Notes under the pieces: generated by a model
What the model was told of the DNA's origin: nothing
Databases searched by the model: none
The model's input: only the letters and a program-made list of their open reading frames with translations
Part shown: positions 12,601 to 21,150 of the stretch, one piece after another
How positions within the stretch are numbered: the stretch's first letter is position 1
Layout: every line of letters starts with the position of its first letter
Translations under genes and position numbers: made by a program
Assembly: GCA_000934455.1 (NCBI GenBank)
Contig: KN889792.1
Location: forward strand, 1,414-25,913
DNA length: 24,500 nucleotides
Reading direction: 5' to 3'
Origin: Apostichopus parvimensis
Lineage: Eukaryota; Echinodermata; Holothuroidea; Aspidochirotida; Stichopodidae

Positions 12601-15600
12601 GGTCTTATCGCAAACATTTTACGACTATTGGAAATTTACAAAATTCTGCGATCCCTCTACTATAGCTTATTATTGAGGTCAACTTAATACCAATTCATCA
12701 AAACAGCGATAATCAGAATAATCGCACATACTACTTCACTGGCCAATTTAGGTTCACTTCTTAAGATGGTGTTTTAGTCATGTCGAGTTTTGTCTCTTTA
12801 TTTATTTCATCTATTTTTCTCTACATTTAGAAATATTGTTTAGACACTGCAGGGGACTAAGCCGGTTGTGTTGCCCTACAATTGGTAGGGGGTTTGTAGT
12901 GGTGGAAATAGCAGAGGGGGAGGTTGGGGCAGAGGGGGAGGTTGGGGAAGAGGGGGAGGGGGAGGGTGGGGCAGGGAGGGAGGGGGAGGCTTGAAGGCTG
13001 CTGTAGTGTTCAGTTCGTTTGAGCTGGAGTTGAGGCTCTGACCTGTCAGCATGCTCTCATCAATGTTTCCTCAAGTCTCCTCAAGTGTTTTTAACTTTTG
13101 TTGTTCAAATGTTGCTTTTTCTTTGGTCTATCCAGTTTCTTTAATGAAAATAAGATGAAATTAATACAGTTTTTCAGGTTATATGGGCCAAGGAATCATG
13201 GTGATAGATGAATGGCAAGTTTGCTCGCTACAAGGTTCTTCTATGAATGTAGAATTGGTTTTCAGGTGGGGAAGAGAAAAAGTGACTGAAAGAATTTGTT
13301 AAACATGATTTTATTTTTTGCAATGTATGGGATAGTCGGCTGACGGCTAGAAGATCTATTACTAGAAGGTAATTTAAGTTGTCCCATCTCGTCTACTTTA
13401 TACAGGACAGTGTTAGGCGTAACAGCCTCAAGGCTTACTGGCAACAGACCATGGCTATAGGTGTCGCCTGCACCGGCCTACTTGTGTTCGATCTGGCAGA
13501 AAGGTAGGTTAAACTTTACTGGATTGATTATCACAGAGACGTTGGTCCTACTTGTGCAAATGTTTGAGAAATTAAATCACACCACCCATTCATAGGTTGG
13601 AAGTTAGTGACAATTACTGTCCCTACCCTAAAGGGGTAGGCACTAAACGGATCTCAAACAGGAATTTTGCGTTCAATCAGTGGGCCACAACACATAGAAA
13701 TGTCCCTGCTCCTGTGAAATTGGGATCTTACATTTCATGGTCAAGTTAAAGATCAGAAGGTTTCCTTATCCTTGTTGTCCATTTGTTATGTTGAAATGTC
13801 AAATCTCCACAGGCCCTAAGCCTCTTACAACCCCCCCATATTTCTGGCTTTTTTTTGCCATTCATTTCTGTTAACCCTCATTAACATTCTAGCAGACCGC
13901 ATTTTGTTTCATTATAATCTGAACATGGGTGAAAATTGCCAAAAAATGGGCAAACTTTATAGGGACAAGCAAACAGTATTTATGCAAGAGGCTGTAAATG
14001 GAATTTTCTTGCAAAGATATCAACTTTTGTTTTGAAAAAAAATGTTCTCTATTTCTCAAGTTTATTACTACTGCTATTAAAAAATGCTAATAGAAAAATA
14101 CAAAATAAGGTGCAAAAGGAGTGTGAAATCAATGTTGAATGGACAAGTTGCATACACAGCTGGAGTAGCAGTATCTGTTAATATGTACATGCTCTCATAC
14201 CTTTTGAAAGTAAGGATTTTTCTAAGGTTAATATTTGTCTTTTGCATTTTCTTAATTTGTGAATACTGCCCTCATAAGTAAGGAAAATGATTTGCTATTG
14301 GATGTATGTTTGCTTCCTTAATCAACATGAACTTTTTTTCATTTTCCCATGTTTTTTGGGGGGTTTTTTTCTTGGGGGGAGTGGAGGGTAGTGTTTTTTT
14401 TATCGTGTAATATTGAGGTATATGCACTTGTATGTTCCCAAGGGGGTTCCTTATGAGTTTTTTTTATTTTTTTATGATCACACCTTGTCACATGAGCATT
14501 TCTTAAATTTCTTAAGAAGTGCCTTGACTGAAAGGTGATATGTTTTGCTTGGTTAGTACCGGATTATTGGAAGGTAGAAAGGTTTTTAAAGATGCTATAA
14601 AAGTGTCAAAAATCTACTTTGTATTGGATATTGAAACCTTTTAAATGTGCTTCACGTAACAACTTGTTGGAAAGAACAGTTTCTCTGGGGAGAGGGTAGA
14701 ACGGTTTAATATGATTGTGTGTGGGTGTGATTGTGATTGTCTTTCAAACTTGTGAACAATAACACAATATTTTGTGGATGCATACAGTACTGATTTCGCT
14801 TAACTCCCGTTGAAAAAAAATCAACGATCGATAACAAAAGTTGAAAATCGATAAAAAAAGTTGAAAATCGATAAAAAACGAATAATTTCGTTGACAAGAT
14901 TCAGACTACTGCGGGCACGGTTGTCAACGAAGTTTCAACGAAATTTCCACGAAAGTTATCGCGATCAAAAACCGCAAAGGCAATTCTAGACATATCAAGG
15001 TTGTGACTTGCGTTGAATCCTTAGTGTAACTACAGCCATTTTCAGACTATACCAGAAGTTGCCGAGGAATATCACAAACGTTGCAAAAGTTTGATTGTAT
15101 ATAAGACAGAGTAAGTTCTGTACTAGGTGTTTGAAAAATGATATGGCTAGGATAATAAAAACTAGTCTTGGTCGATCGTAACAAGCACATTCTACGACTC
15201 TTAAGTTATAGGCTAGTATTAAACTAAGATAAGTTTAAGTTAAATCACCAAGGAACGCAGCGTCAGAAAAACAAGAAATAAAAAAAATATCCACAATGAA
15301 ACAGTCGTAGCTGGATATCAAAGAGATCTTTATTTCCAATAAATTCCTGTGTTACTTGACATACTACAGTACCGTTTACTACAGAACCGCACTCACTTTC
15401 AAACTTTTCTGAGAGCGCTTTCCGTCCAAAAAATCTCCCCCGGCTTCAATGCACGCAAAATAAAAAAAATCCTGTTATTTTCCCCCTAGCCCAGCTACTG
15501 TAAGTTGCCCGCGAATGCAGATGGACTGCCCTGGTAATTAAGGTCGCAGCCTGGGTCTGGGCCACCTACAGTATGCTGCTTTCATGTGTATTCCCTACCC

Positions 15601-18600
15601 TGGATATCCCAGCCACCAAACTTTTTTGAAAGGCTTAGTCCAATCACAAACCTGGCTTTGTCAAATTCACGCCTACCATCTGTTAATTAGCATAGTATTT
15701 ATCTTCGTGGGGGGTTTAGCACTGCAGAACCTTTGGCTGGCTGCCTCTAGAAGCAAAAATTATTTTACCCCTACTGTTTGTAATGGAATGGATGTTACCT
15801 GTAACTAAGTTAATTGAAAACCAAATATTCATTCATATATATATAAGTAGAACAATCCAGCAGGGATAGAAAGTTTATCTTGAATGAACCAATCAGAAGT
15901 CGTGCTATTAATAAAACTTGAACACACCTGGCCAGCAAGAGAGTTGCAAACGATTGTTTCCATGACTACTAAGAAAATAAAGCAGTGGCTTGGGGCCCAC
16001 GTTGGGGAGAAACCTGTGGAAAATGAATATATTTTCATTGCTTATTTGAGTATTGTATATTGGGAAGAGCTGATCAAACATTACTGGGGAGGGCTTTCAA
16101 CTGGCCTGACGGCATGTAAATTTAATTTAATGAGAAGGGGGAGTTTTTATGAGTCTCCCGGTATGCGTCACATGAGAAGTAAATGTTTTGTTTTTCGGTT
16201 TTATTGTCGTTTTTCAAGTGGAACAGCTCATAAAATCATATCAAATGAAAATAATATATATTTGAATATCCTTCCTTAGTTTTACTAATCAGGAATGTTT
16301 GATAAGGCATGCAATGCATCGTTCGAAAATGTGATTTTAAAGTAGAATTGAAAATGAACGACATAAAAAAATATCTGTGAAGCGTGTGGAGCACAACTTT
16401 GAATATTCGTTGTGAAAGAAAACATAATGAACGATGTTTACTGCGTAAATAAATTTTGCGGAACTGGTATAGTGAAATTATGTTCTGCAGCTTACATCGG
16501 AGAAACTCAGAAATAACTTAGGCGGAAAGAGCGCAACAAAATTACGTTTTTGAAATCCCTATGCAGCCGACAAAAGTCGATATCTCCTTCCGTTTTTGAG
16601 TTATAAGCGATTTTGTGTTTTTGCGATATGGTTTTCAGTATATTTTCATTCAATAAGGTCGTTTTTTTTTGTGTGTGTTATCTTGTTCGGAAATGATCCG
16701 AAATGAAAGTAATAACTGTTAAGTTTTTCCACTTCTGGTATAAAATTATTCCATCAAAGTTAACCTGAGTAACATGTCTCATGCCAAATCTATATTAAAC
16801 AAAATAGAAAAAAAATAAAAAGAAACGCCTTTTTGAAAAATGGAAGCGTCCTCGCAGAATGGGGCGGGGCATCTTTATTTTGCTTCAAGTAACATGTTTT
16901 CGCTCGGAAACAAAGTTTCATACTTCAACTCTAATAAAAAACCAAATTTACATCTCTTAAAAATAACTATTTTTCATAATCTGCAAGTAAACCAAGTTTA
17001 TTTAAGTCCATTCATTGTTATTTAAATGGTTAAACTGCACTCCAACTTATCTGGAAGGGTGCCTCGTGGTACATAACTTGTACTGCAACCTCCAAGATGG
17101 CCTGACGAAGTTAAGACTTATGTCACTGTGTTTAGGGTTCACAGTTAGAAAACGTCCCCCGTCAGTTTAACTACATGTTTCTTTGAGTGTTACTACTCAT
17201 GCAAGCCTCAGAATGCTTTTGTAAATATTCTTGCTTTCAAACGACTGTACCAAAGTCTAATTGATACTTATAAACGAAGTTACGCGTTTTCCGACATTTC
17301 GCGTAACCACATATTGACCTTCTATTTCGTTTAAAAAAGAATTTCAACGCATCAACGCATCGTTAAAAATTCCACGAAGGAAATGACTGAGATAACCAAT
17401 CGTTTAAATTCGTTGAATTTCGGTAAAAATCGGCGAATTTCGATAAAAAACGAAGAAATTCGGTTATTTTCCTTTCAACGAATATCAACGGGAGTTAAGC
17501 GAAATCAGTACTGTAATGTGTCATTTGCGTAATATAGGCATAGTTGCATTAAGAAACAGGAAACAGATTCTTAATATTAGTCTATGGTACAACAAAAATA
17601 AATATAATATATAATTTATAATACAGGATCTGACAAATGAAAACAACTCTGACATTTTGATCAGTATTGGTAGTGTCGAAGTAGATATAAATGAAGTATT
17701 TCATAGTGATGTCAGAAGGAGAACCATACATGAAATAACTCATCTCATACTTATTATCAATCTATGCATGAAATAGTTCATCTCATACATAGCATCCAAC
17801 CATACATGAAATAATTCATTTCATACTTATGATCAATCTATTCATGAAATAGTTCATCTCATACATAGCATCCAGCCCATACATGAAATAATTCACCTCA
17901 TAAAAAGTATCCAACCATACATGAAATAAAGCATCTCATACATAGCATCCAATCATACGTGAAATAATCTATTCATATGTTTTATCTCTTCTCTTGTTGT
18001 TTGTCTCATCTGTAACTGCCCAAGAAACATTCATTAATTAATTCATTTATTTTGTTCTTCCATTCATTCATTCATTCATTCATTCATTCATTCATTCATT
18101 CATTCATTCATTCATTCATTCTTCCATTCATTCATTCATCATTATTTATCTCATATTACGCACAATATCAATCTATGCATGCATCTCTCTTTCCTTACAT
18201 CTCATACAAAACGCTAACATGTTGAAATTCTTGCCTGCTCATTTCTCGTGAAACATTTCTACTAATTCTTCCATTCATTCATTCATTTATTCATTCATTT
18301 GTTCTTCCATTCATTCATTCATTCATCATTAATTATCTCATATTACGCACAATATCAATCTATGCATGCATCTCTTTTTCCTTACATCTCACACAAAATG
18401 CTTACATGTTGCAATTCTTGCCTGATTCTACTCGTGAAACGTTTCTACTCATTCTCCTAACGTTTTGAACACTTTCGTAATGTCATCGCCTTTCTCGACC
18501 ACCAACCAAGCACGTTGTACAATGGTTCATCGAGTTAACCCGCAGGGAACAGCCCCGACGAAGCATGCGTCCCAAAACTCAACATTTAGTGCACACTGTC

Positions 18601-21024
18601 TCAGTCTTCACTCGGCACTTACATGTTGGGCAAAGAGGTTTCCTATCATCAAATTAAAGTGAGATATATTGGTCTGTCCCAAGAGACCTCTTGAATCCTA
18701 AAAAGGAGACCAGTACAATAAGGACCTGTCAAATCTGTCACGTAGAAGAACATCAAAACTATTTGGCCATACAGAGCGATATCACCCAACTGTAATTAAC
18801 CCCACCCGATAGATAAAGACTATAGTCCAGCGATAAATTTCACACCTACATGCTCCGTGACAGGAAACTTGCTTGGCGTCATATTTCTGTGATTCTGTTT
18901 CAACGGGAGCAAATATACAAGAATATATCCGGACACATTTACTGGGGAAAGTACAACCATCGCAGAATTTTAATGAGTTTTTCATGAGTAAACTTGGGCC
19001 CTTGTGAAGGGTAACAATTCAAACTACTTTTTTTTTTTTATTCCGAAATTTTGTCCTTCTTTCATCAAATCATTGCCTACTTTGACACAACCTATATGTT
19101 GGTTTGAGAAAATATCCCGCATTCTATCCACTGATTCTATCATTGGATATATCCCATGCGTCCTTAACACAAATCAAAATACTTCAGCTAATGTATAATA
19201 GTTTCCACATATCGACAGACTGAGTCCTAAAGAAAAATCCTCTTCATACAGCTTTTCTCTGTGGACTAGCAGTTAGACTTTCGTAAAATGTTCGTCCGGA
19301 GTAGTTACGTCTGATCCAAGGGGGCGCCAAAAGGCAGTTCTCGTCACATTGCAATGCGATTATATGACGGATGCCTCAGCCAGCCATCTCTAGGGATCGT
19401 AACCAACATACGATTCCACGTATCTCTCTTTTCTTGATTCAAAAAAAGTACAAAAGTTCAAATTTGATTTATACAAGTTTACAACAGAGAAGTAACTCCA
19501 GAGCTTTAGGAACAAAAATGTTGTTCAGACTCATCGGTTTGTAGAAGGTTTTTCGTCTGTCAAATTTTCCGATGATCGGATGCAAAGATCTAGATTGATT
19601 TATCGCCAGGTAAATGTAGCTATCATTACAGTTTAAATTGTAAAATTACTCACATATCATTCATTTTGTGTCAATCTGAAACCGGACAGCAAACTTCACT
19701 CTTTGTGAAAACCTGGAAAGAAATTGTAGTTGTCTGTCAGATTGCCTGCAAAAGTACTTACAATTCTGCCCCGAAATTTCAATGGATCTCAGGATCTTCT
19801 TAAAGGGATTTATAGGCTGAGTATCATTAAAAAAAGCATCGTGGTCAAGTGGTTTAGGCAGTGGACTTGTAATCTTAAGGTTTGCAGGTTCGAGTCCTGA
19901 CCACATCATTACGTTGTGTCCTTTGGCTAGGCACTTTTATCTCCATTGCCTCTCTTAACCCAGGTGTATTAATGAGGACTTTTAAGGTAACTTGTTAATA
20001 TATAGCGTGCGCCGGTTTGTGGCTGCACCCTATGGGAAGTCCCAGGGGACACGTGGTGTGGTGTACTGTAGTGCCCCACAAGGGATTTGTTTGAACTGTG
20101 CACACTTTGGTGTGTGGGTGTGACAAGTTAACAATGACCAGGGTTTAAGTTGTAAAGTCATGTGAGGGGGGCCTTGGCCTCAAACAAGACTGTAAACCTT
20201 TAACTTTTAAAACATGTACAAACACATAATATATTAACACAAAGCTTGTGAAATGAAAGCACATTGGTCCAACTCTCAGCTTGTTCCGTTTGTTGAGATA
20301 TAAAATAAATATTTCGGTTTATTCCATTTGTTGAGATATAAAATATCACCGTTTTATTCACTGTATTTGAATGAGCACATTGTGCAGTAATCTGTGATAT
20401 TATTCATGGACTACATAAACAGCTGGTTTTGTTTTTCTCTAAAACTTTAAATGATTTATATAACCTTGGGAAAATAATTCAATTGTCTGACAGGATGTTA
20501 TTTTATGTTGGTAATACATGTGCGATCAAATAACTTTATCACAGCTAAGCAGTGATTTCAGTTACGAAGGGGTGTGTCCTCATTGGTTAGATCAGTGGAA
20601 ACTAAAGAAACACTAAGACAGTTTGATGTGGTTGTCTATATGCATGACATCACAAATGATTTGCATAGTGTACTTATTTGAAAAATTTGAGATCCCAGCA
20701 ATGGGACATGTGTGCTTTCAAGATCGGACCTGGACCAATATGTTTCTTTTCACTGTTCTGTGATAATAAATTTTGCCATTTTAGACTTTGTCATCCCTGT
20801 GATCAAGTGATTTGAAAAGTTTTTCAGTCTTTGAAATTCAGTGAATATTTCTGAAAGGAATAATTCGATCATGTTTTGTTCCCCTGTCCTAAAATATTGA
20901 CATTTTATATTAAATCTTGTGTTTTTCGTTTTCTGTTCATTTCTCTTTTGTCAATTCTAGAGGATCTCAACTGGTGAATCCATTCTACTCCATCTGGAAT
21001 TCTCAGCAAGGATCTAAGCTGGCA
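560..21024 (+). CDS. WLS: Wntless (WLS/Evi/GPR177) gene, 5' part, 9 exons
   Basis: Spliced coding sequence: 560-665, 6890-7156, 7970-8091, 9613-9783, 10338-10474, 11271-11311, 12003-12130, 13406-13503, 20961-21024. Phases match at every junction and no stop occurs in the ~378 codons. The protein follows vertebrate and fly Wntless in order: N-terminal MAG..ENMSTKK, TM1, a luminal domain with paired cysteines, IHQTGGFT before TM2, LLME, MTFVN, DIRQG, FWIIF.GEHMM, and NPFYSIW. WLS is a multipass membrane carrier that binds palmitoleoylated Wnt in the ER/Golgi and delivers it to the plasma membrane; it is recycled by endosome and retromer. That role is known for the family and inferred here. Human WLS is about 541 residues, so TM6 to the C-terminus is missing and should lie beyond 24500. 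I am very sure of the family; exon ends come from splice-site reading, not transcripts. Confidence 0.95.
1223..1450. mobile_element. TTAA-flanked fold-back MITE
   Basis: Two ~102-base arms (1223-1325 and 1349-1450) are nearly perfect reverse complements around a 23-base centre. The only differences seen are one C/T at the outer end and small changes in the AACA-T-run-GTAAC stretch. Both outer ends are TTAA, as for piggyBac-type insertion. No coding capacity exists, so it would depend on a transposase supplied elsewhere. The near-identity of the arms suggests a recent insertion or ongoing arm conversion. Transcribed in the WLS pre-mRNA, it would fold into a long hairpin. Confidence 0.8.
1905..2280 (+). 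mobile_element. TTAA MITE family, copy A
   Basis: A ~376-bp element starting TTAAAGGCATTGAAGACTCG and ending GCGAGTCTTCACACCCTTTAA. The ends are imperfect inverted repeats (TTAAAGG, four mismatched bases, then GAAGACTCGC). A second copy in the same orientation lies at 11474-11839 and matches along its whole length with scattered substitutions and small indels. TTAA at both ends suits a piggyBac-like non-autonomous element. The minus-strand open frame inside is a by-product and not a gene. Confidence 0.85.
4045..4069. repeat. G-run/C-run hairpin
   Basis: GAGGGGGGTGT is followed almost at once by CACACCCCCCCCTC, giving a near-perfect inverted repeat with almost no loop. A G-run of five lies just upstream at 4041-4045. 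It is a simple structure-forming tract inside intron 1; no function is implied. Confidence 0.6.
5044..5072. repeat. TAA/AAT microsatellite
   Basis: A run of AAT/TAA triplets (about eight units, then AAATAAAG) in intron 1. It is likely length-polymorphic. Confidence 0.85.
6890..7156 (+). CDS. WLS: WLS exon 2: luminal domain, first part
   Basis: Encodes residues 36-124 and one base of codon 125. The acceptor is CGATTCGCAG at 6889; the donor GTAGGT starts at 7157. Conserved marks are APSPTTT just after TM1, TKCID with Cys50, KHGCD with Cys69 (the pair matching the conserved cysteines of the family), [13 protein letters not shown], and [18 protein letters not shown]. The latter matches the vertebrate MSPWFQFM...LQLDI strand region. 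This is the luminal beta-sandwich that contacts Wnt. The overlapping frame starting at 6919 is the same reading frame continued into the intron. Confidence 0.93.
7157..7969 (+). other. WLS intron 2
   Basis: 813 bases, GTAGGT to TCTTCAG. It holds an A-run near 7347, a C-rich tract at about 7607-7632, and a small inverted pair TTAAAGGCG (7709-7717) and CGCCTTTAA (7752-7760). Open frames at 7568-7903 (+) and 7731-7952 (-) overlap each other, start inside the C-tract or repeat, and match nothing I recognise. Confidence 0.8.
7970..8091 (+). CDS. WLS: WLS exon 3: luminal domain, middle
   Basis: Encodes residues 125-165, with Gly125 split as G|GT. The acceptor CATCTTCAG has a T-rich tract; the donor is GTATTT. 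It reads [15 protein letters not shown].. and ..[19 protein letters not shown], matching the vertebrate segment that holds the MDVSLAYRDD and AHERVPRKLKC strands. N155-E-T is a possible N-glycosylation site in the lumen. Cys162 is the conserved cysteine expected to pair with Cys177 in exon 4. It ends in phase 0. Confidence 0.92.
8092..9612 (+). other. WLS intron 3
   Basis: 1521 bases. It holds a nested hairpin close to the donor (8132-8185), a long T-run (about 8609-8632), a TG/CATG-rich stretch near 8780, and at its 3' end the 74-bp tandem repeat that duplicates the splice acceptor (9317-9612). No coding sequence is seen. Confidence 0.8.
8132..8185. repeat. Nested inverted repeat
   Basis: The outer stem ATGCAACTG pairs with CAGTTGCAT. 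The inner stem GTGAAACG pairs with CGTTTCAC. It lies about 40 bases after the exon 3 donor, so the pre-mRNA could form a structure there. It is possibly a remnant of a small inverted-repeat element. Confidence 0.55.
9317..9624 (+). repeat. 74-bp tandem repeat, four copies, carrying splice acceptors
   Basis: Each unit reads about GATACATCATTAGCAGTATC, then TTTTCATGTTT, TGTTTCCATG, and a T-rich stretch ending ATTACAG or ATAACAG with a GGGGAA or GGAGAA start. The AG dinucleotides end at 9390, 9464, 9538 and 9612, exactly 74 apart. The last is the acceptor of exon 4, so the repeat copies the acceptor and the first bases of the exon. Copies 2 and 3 are almost identical; copies 1 and 4 are more diverged. 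Joining exon 3 to any of the first three acceptors leads to an early stop, so only the last gives WLS. Confidence 0.92.
9613..9783 (+). CDS. WLS: WLS exon 4: luminal domain, last part
   Basis: 57 codons in phase 0 at both ends, residues 166-222. [19 protein letters not shown] and HYLVNIRLP match vertebrate GRYYECDVLPFMEIGSV and [18 protein letters not shown] matches IGEIKDIRLV. Cys177 is the likely partner of Cys162. The acceptor is ATTACAG at 9612, the last of four tandem copies. The donor GTTTGT at 9784 is acceptable but not strong; an alternative donor three bases upstream would drop one valine. Confidence 0.93.
9784..10337 (+). other. WLS intron 4
   Basis: 554 bases with a C-rich tract near 9824-9836. 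A long open frame on each strand crosses this intron and exon 5 (10145-10486 on +, 10203-10541 on -), but both are in frames that do not match WLS. Confidence 0.8.
10338..10474 (+). CDS. WLS: WLS exon 5: end of luminal domain, TM2 and loop
   Basis: 45 codons plus two bases, residues 223-267. [17 protein letters not shown] matches the family's GIHQNGGFTKVWFAMKT; a hydrophobic span at about residues 232-252 is TM2, followed by the basic loop [17 protein letters not shown], matching YWRR..SRPPVLLE. The acceptor has a pyrimidine tract ending CCGCCAG; the donor is GTAAGA. It ends in phase 2, and the first base of exon 6 completes Lys268. The residues IIWL replace the usual KVWF. This exon is easy to miss because another frame stays open across it. 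Confidence 0.92.
10475..11270 (+). other. WLS intron 5
   Basis: 796 bases, GTAAGA to TTCCACAG. It contains a G-rich tract at about 11073-11119 with several runs of three or more G. Open frames at 11033-11242 and 11209-11394 are fortuitous; the second crosses exon 6 in the wrong frame. Confidence 0.8.
11271..11311 (+). CDS. WLS: WLS exon 6: TM3 micro-exon
   Basis: Only 41 bases: one base completing Lys268, thirteen codons [13 protein letters not shown] (269-281), and one base of codon 282. It matches vertebrate VIFALGISMTFIN in TM3. The acceptor is CTTCCACAG and the donor GTAAGT, both strong. Phases at both ends fit exons 5 and 7 exactly. Confidence 0.92.
11312..12002 (+). other. WLS intron 6
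   Basis: 691 bases from GTAAGT to TCTTTCAG. More than half is MITE copy B (11474-11839), leaving about 160 bases between the element and the acceptor. The open frame 11725-12033 runs from the MITE into exon 7 out of frame and is not a gene. Confidence 0.85.
11474..11839 (+). mobile_element. TTAA MITE family, copy B
   Basis: Second copy of the element at 1905-2280, same orientation, about 366 bp. It starts TTAAAGGCATTGAAGACTCG and ends CGAGTCTGCACACCCTTTAA, with TTAA at both ends. It has diverged from copy A by many substitutions and small deletions, so the copies are not from a recent local duplication. Confidence 0.85.
12003..12130 (+). CDS. WLS: WLS exon 7: TM3 end to TM4
   Basis: Residues 282-324 (Phe282 split T|TT). 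[24 protein letters not shown] and [16 protein letters not shown] correspond closely to vertebrate IPVEW...WMLLFGDIRQG and YAMLLSFWIIFCGEHMM. DIRQG lies at 301-305 and GEHMM at 320-324. TM4 spans about 306-323. In known structures this region belongs to the GPCR-like bundle that holds the Wnt lipid. The acceptor is TTTCTTTCAG; the donor GTAAGT is strong. Confidence 0.94.
12131..13405 (+). other. WLS intron 7
   Basis: 1275 bases, GTAAGT to TTTATACAG. It contains a diverged ~70-base direct repeat around 12464-12595 (GGTTGACATCCTAAA and GGTTGAAATCCTAAA units) and the purine/G-rich tract at 12911-12990. The rest shows no recognisable feature. Confidence 0.8.
12911..12990 (+). repeat. G-rich purine tract, quadruplex-prone
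   Basis: Imperfect repeats of GCAGAGGGGGAGGTTGGG make about 80 bases with more than ten runs of three or more G on the coding strand. It lies about 415 bases upstream of exon 8. Such RNA or DNA can form G-quadruplexes; that is inferred from composition only. Confidence 0.75.
13406..13503 (+). CDS. WLS: WLS exon 8: TM5
   Basis: 32 codons plus two bases, residues 325-356. It reads [14 protein letters not shown], then a hydrophobic segment, then LLVFDLAE(R), matching vertebrate HIAGYWKQ...SFCLFIFDMCER. TM5 spans about residues 339-354. Vertebrate and fly proteins have a cysteine in DMCER/DICER; here it is alanine. The acceptor is TTTATACAG; the donor is GTAGGT. The split Arg357 (AG|A) joins to exon 9. 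Confidence 0.92.
14783..17515. mobile_element. 2.7-kb element with perfect 31-bp terminal inverted repeats
   Basis: The left end, starting TACAGTACTGATTTCGCTTA at 14783, is an exact reverse complement of the right end, 17485-17515, for 31 bases including the flanking TA. TA on both sides suggests a TA target site, as in Tc1/mariner-type DNA transposons. Subterminal regions on both sides carry TCGATAAAAAA and CAACGAA-type short repeats. The longest internal open frame is 15884-16279 (+, 131 codons), with no recognised domain; no transposase is visible. It is probably non-autonomous or internally decayed. The family is not identified. Confidence 0.82.
17279..17307. repeat. Perfect 8-bp hairpin in the right subterminal region
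   Basis: GTTACGCG and CGCGTAAC flank a 13-base loop, about 210 bases inside the right end of the 2.7-kb element. It may be a binding site or simply chance. Confidence 0.45.
17724..17970 (+). repeat. 38-bp minisatellite, seven units
   Basis: The core CATGAAATA recurs with spacings of 38, 38, 38, 39, 38 and 38 bases (TGAAAT at 17731, 17769, 17807, 17845, 17884, 17922, 17960). Units carry variants of CATCTCATACATAGCATCCA. Alternating unit types suggest a 76-bp higher-order repeat. Confidence 0.88.
18051..18140. repeat. ATTC tetranucleotide microsatellite
   Basis: A nearly pure run of CATT/ATTC units from about 18061 to 18120 with imperfect units on either side. A shorter run recurs at about 18268-18328 as part of the adjacent duplication. 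Confidence 0.92.
18121..18465 (+). repeat. ~185-bp tandem duplication
   Basis: The block beginning CTTCCATTCATTCATTCATC at 18121 recurs at 18304. Each copy continues through TATCTCATATTACGCACAAT, TATGCATGCATCTCT and CTCGTGAAAC. The copies differ by scattered substitutions and a few bases of length (offset 183 to 187). Confidence 0.85.
19837..20163 (+). mobile_element. tRNA-derived SINE, copy 1
   Basis: The head resembles a tRNA: A box TGGTCAAGTGG at 19842-19852 and a perfect B box GGTTCGAGTCC at 19887-19897. The body includes GTGCGCCGGTTTGTGGCTGC and CACCCTATGGGAAGTCCC, shared along its whole length with the copy at 21151-21534. SINEs carry an internal RNA polymerase III promoter and borrow LINE enzymes. 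The copy is in sense with WLS. The overlapping minus-strand frame 19661-19909 is not a gene. Confidence 0.88.
20961..21024 (+). CDS. WLS: WLS exon 9: loop after TM5
   Basis: One base completes Arg357, then 21 codons (358-378) read [21 protein letters not shown], matching vertebrate GVQLTNPFYSIWTTDIGTELA. The NPFYSIW motif is at 363-369. The acceptor is GTCAATTCTAG. The exon ends at GCA before GTATCCTTTC, a poor U2 donor but a close match to the U12-type donor consensus. Reading on past this point loses similarity within four residues. TM6 should start in the next exon, outside the window. Confidence 0.88.
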
Positions 21025-21150
21025 GTATCCTTTCTTAAAAATTCACATTTATGTCAAATGTCATGTCATAAAGCTCTTTTCGCATATAATTATGTGGACG
21101 ATGTGTATTCAGTACTCAGTATATGTTTGTGTTTGCATGTGTGTGTGTGT

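Larger units (their letters stand above)
13504..20960 (+). other. WLS intron 8 (7.5 kb)
   Basis: GTAGGT to TCAATTCTAG. It contains T-rich and G-run stretches near 14340-14400, the 2.7-kb inverted-repeat element (14783-17515), the 38-bp minisatellite (17724-17970), ATTC microsatellites and a duplicated ~185-bp block (18051-18465), and SINE copy 1 (19837-20163). A ~30-base unit with TTGTTGAGATATAAAAT-like sequence is repeated near 20282-20345. Short open frames are unsupported. Confidence 0.8.

Noticed and set aside
15884..16279. 131-codon open frame inside the 2.7-kb element, considered as a transposase
   Set aside because: No DDE-type or DNA-binding motif can be seen and the composition is not convincing; left as an unsupported frame within the element.
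19842..19910. tRNA gene suggested by A and B boxes
   Set aside because: The sequence continues into a long body shared with the copy at 21151; it is the tRNA-like head of a SINE and not a functional tRNA gene.
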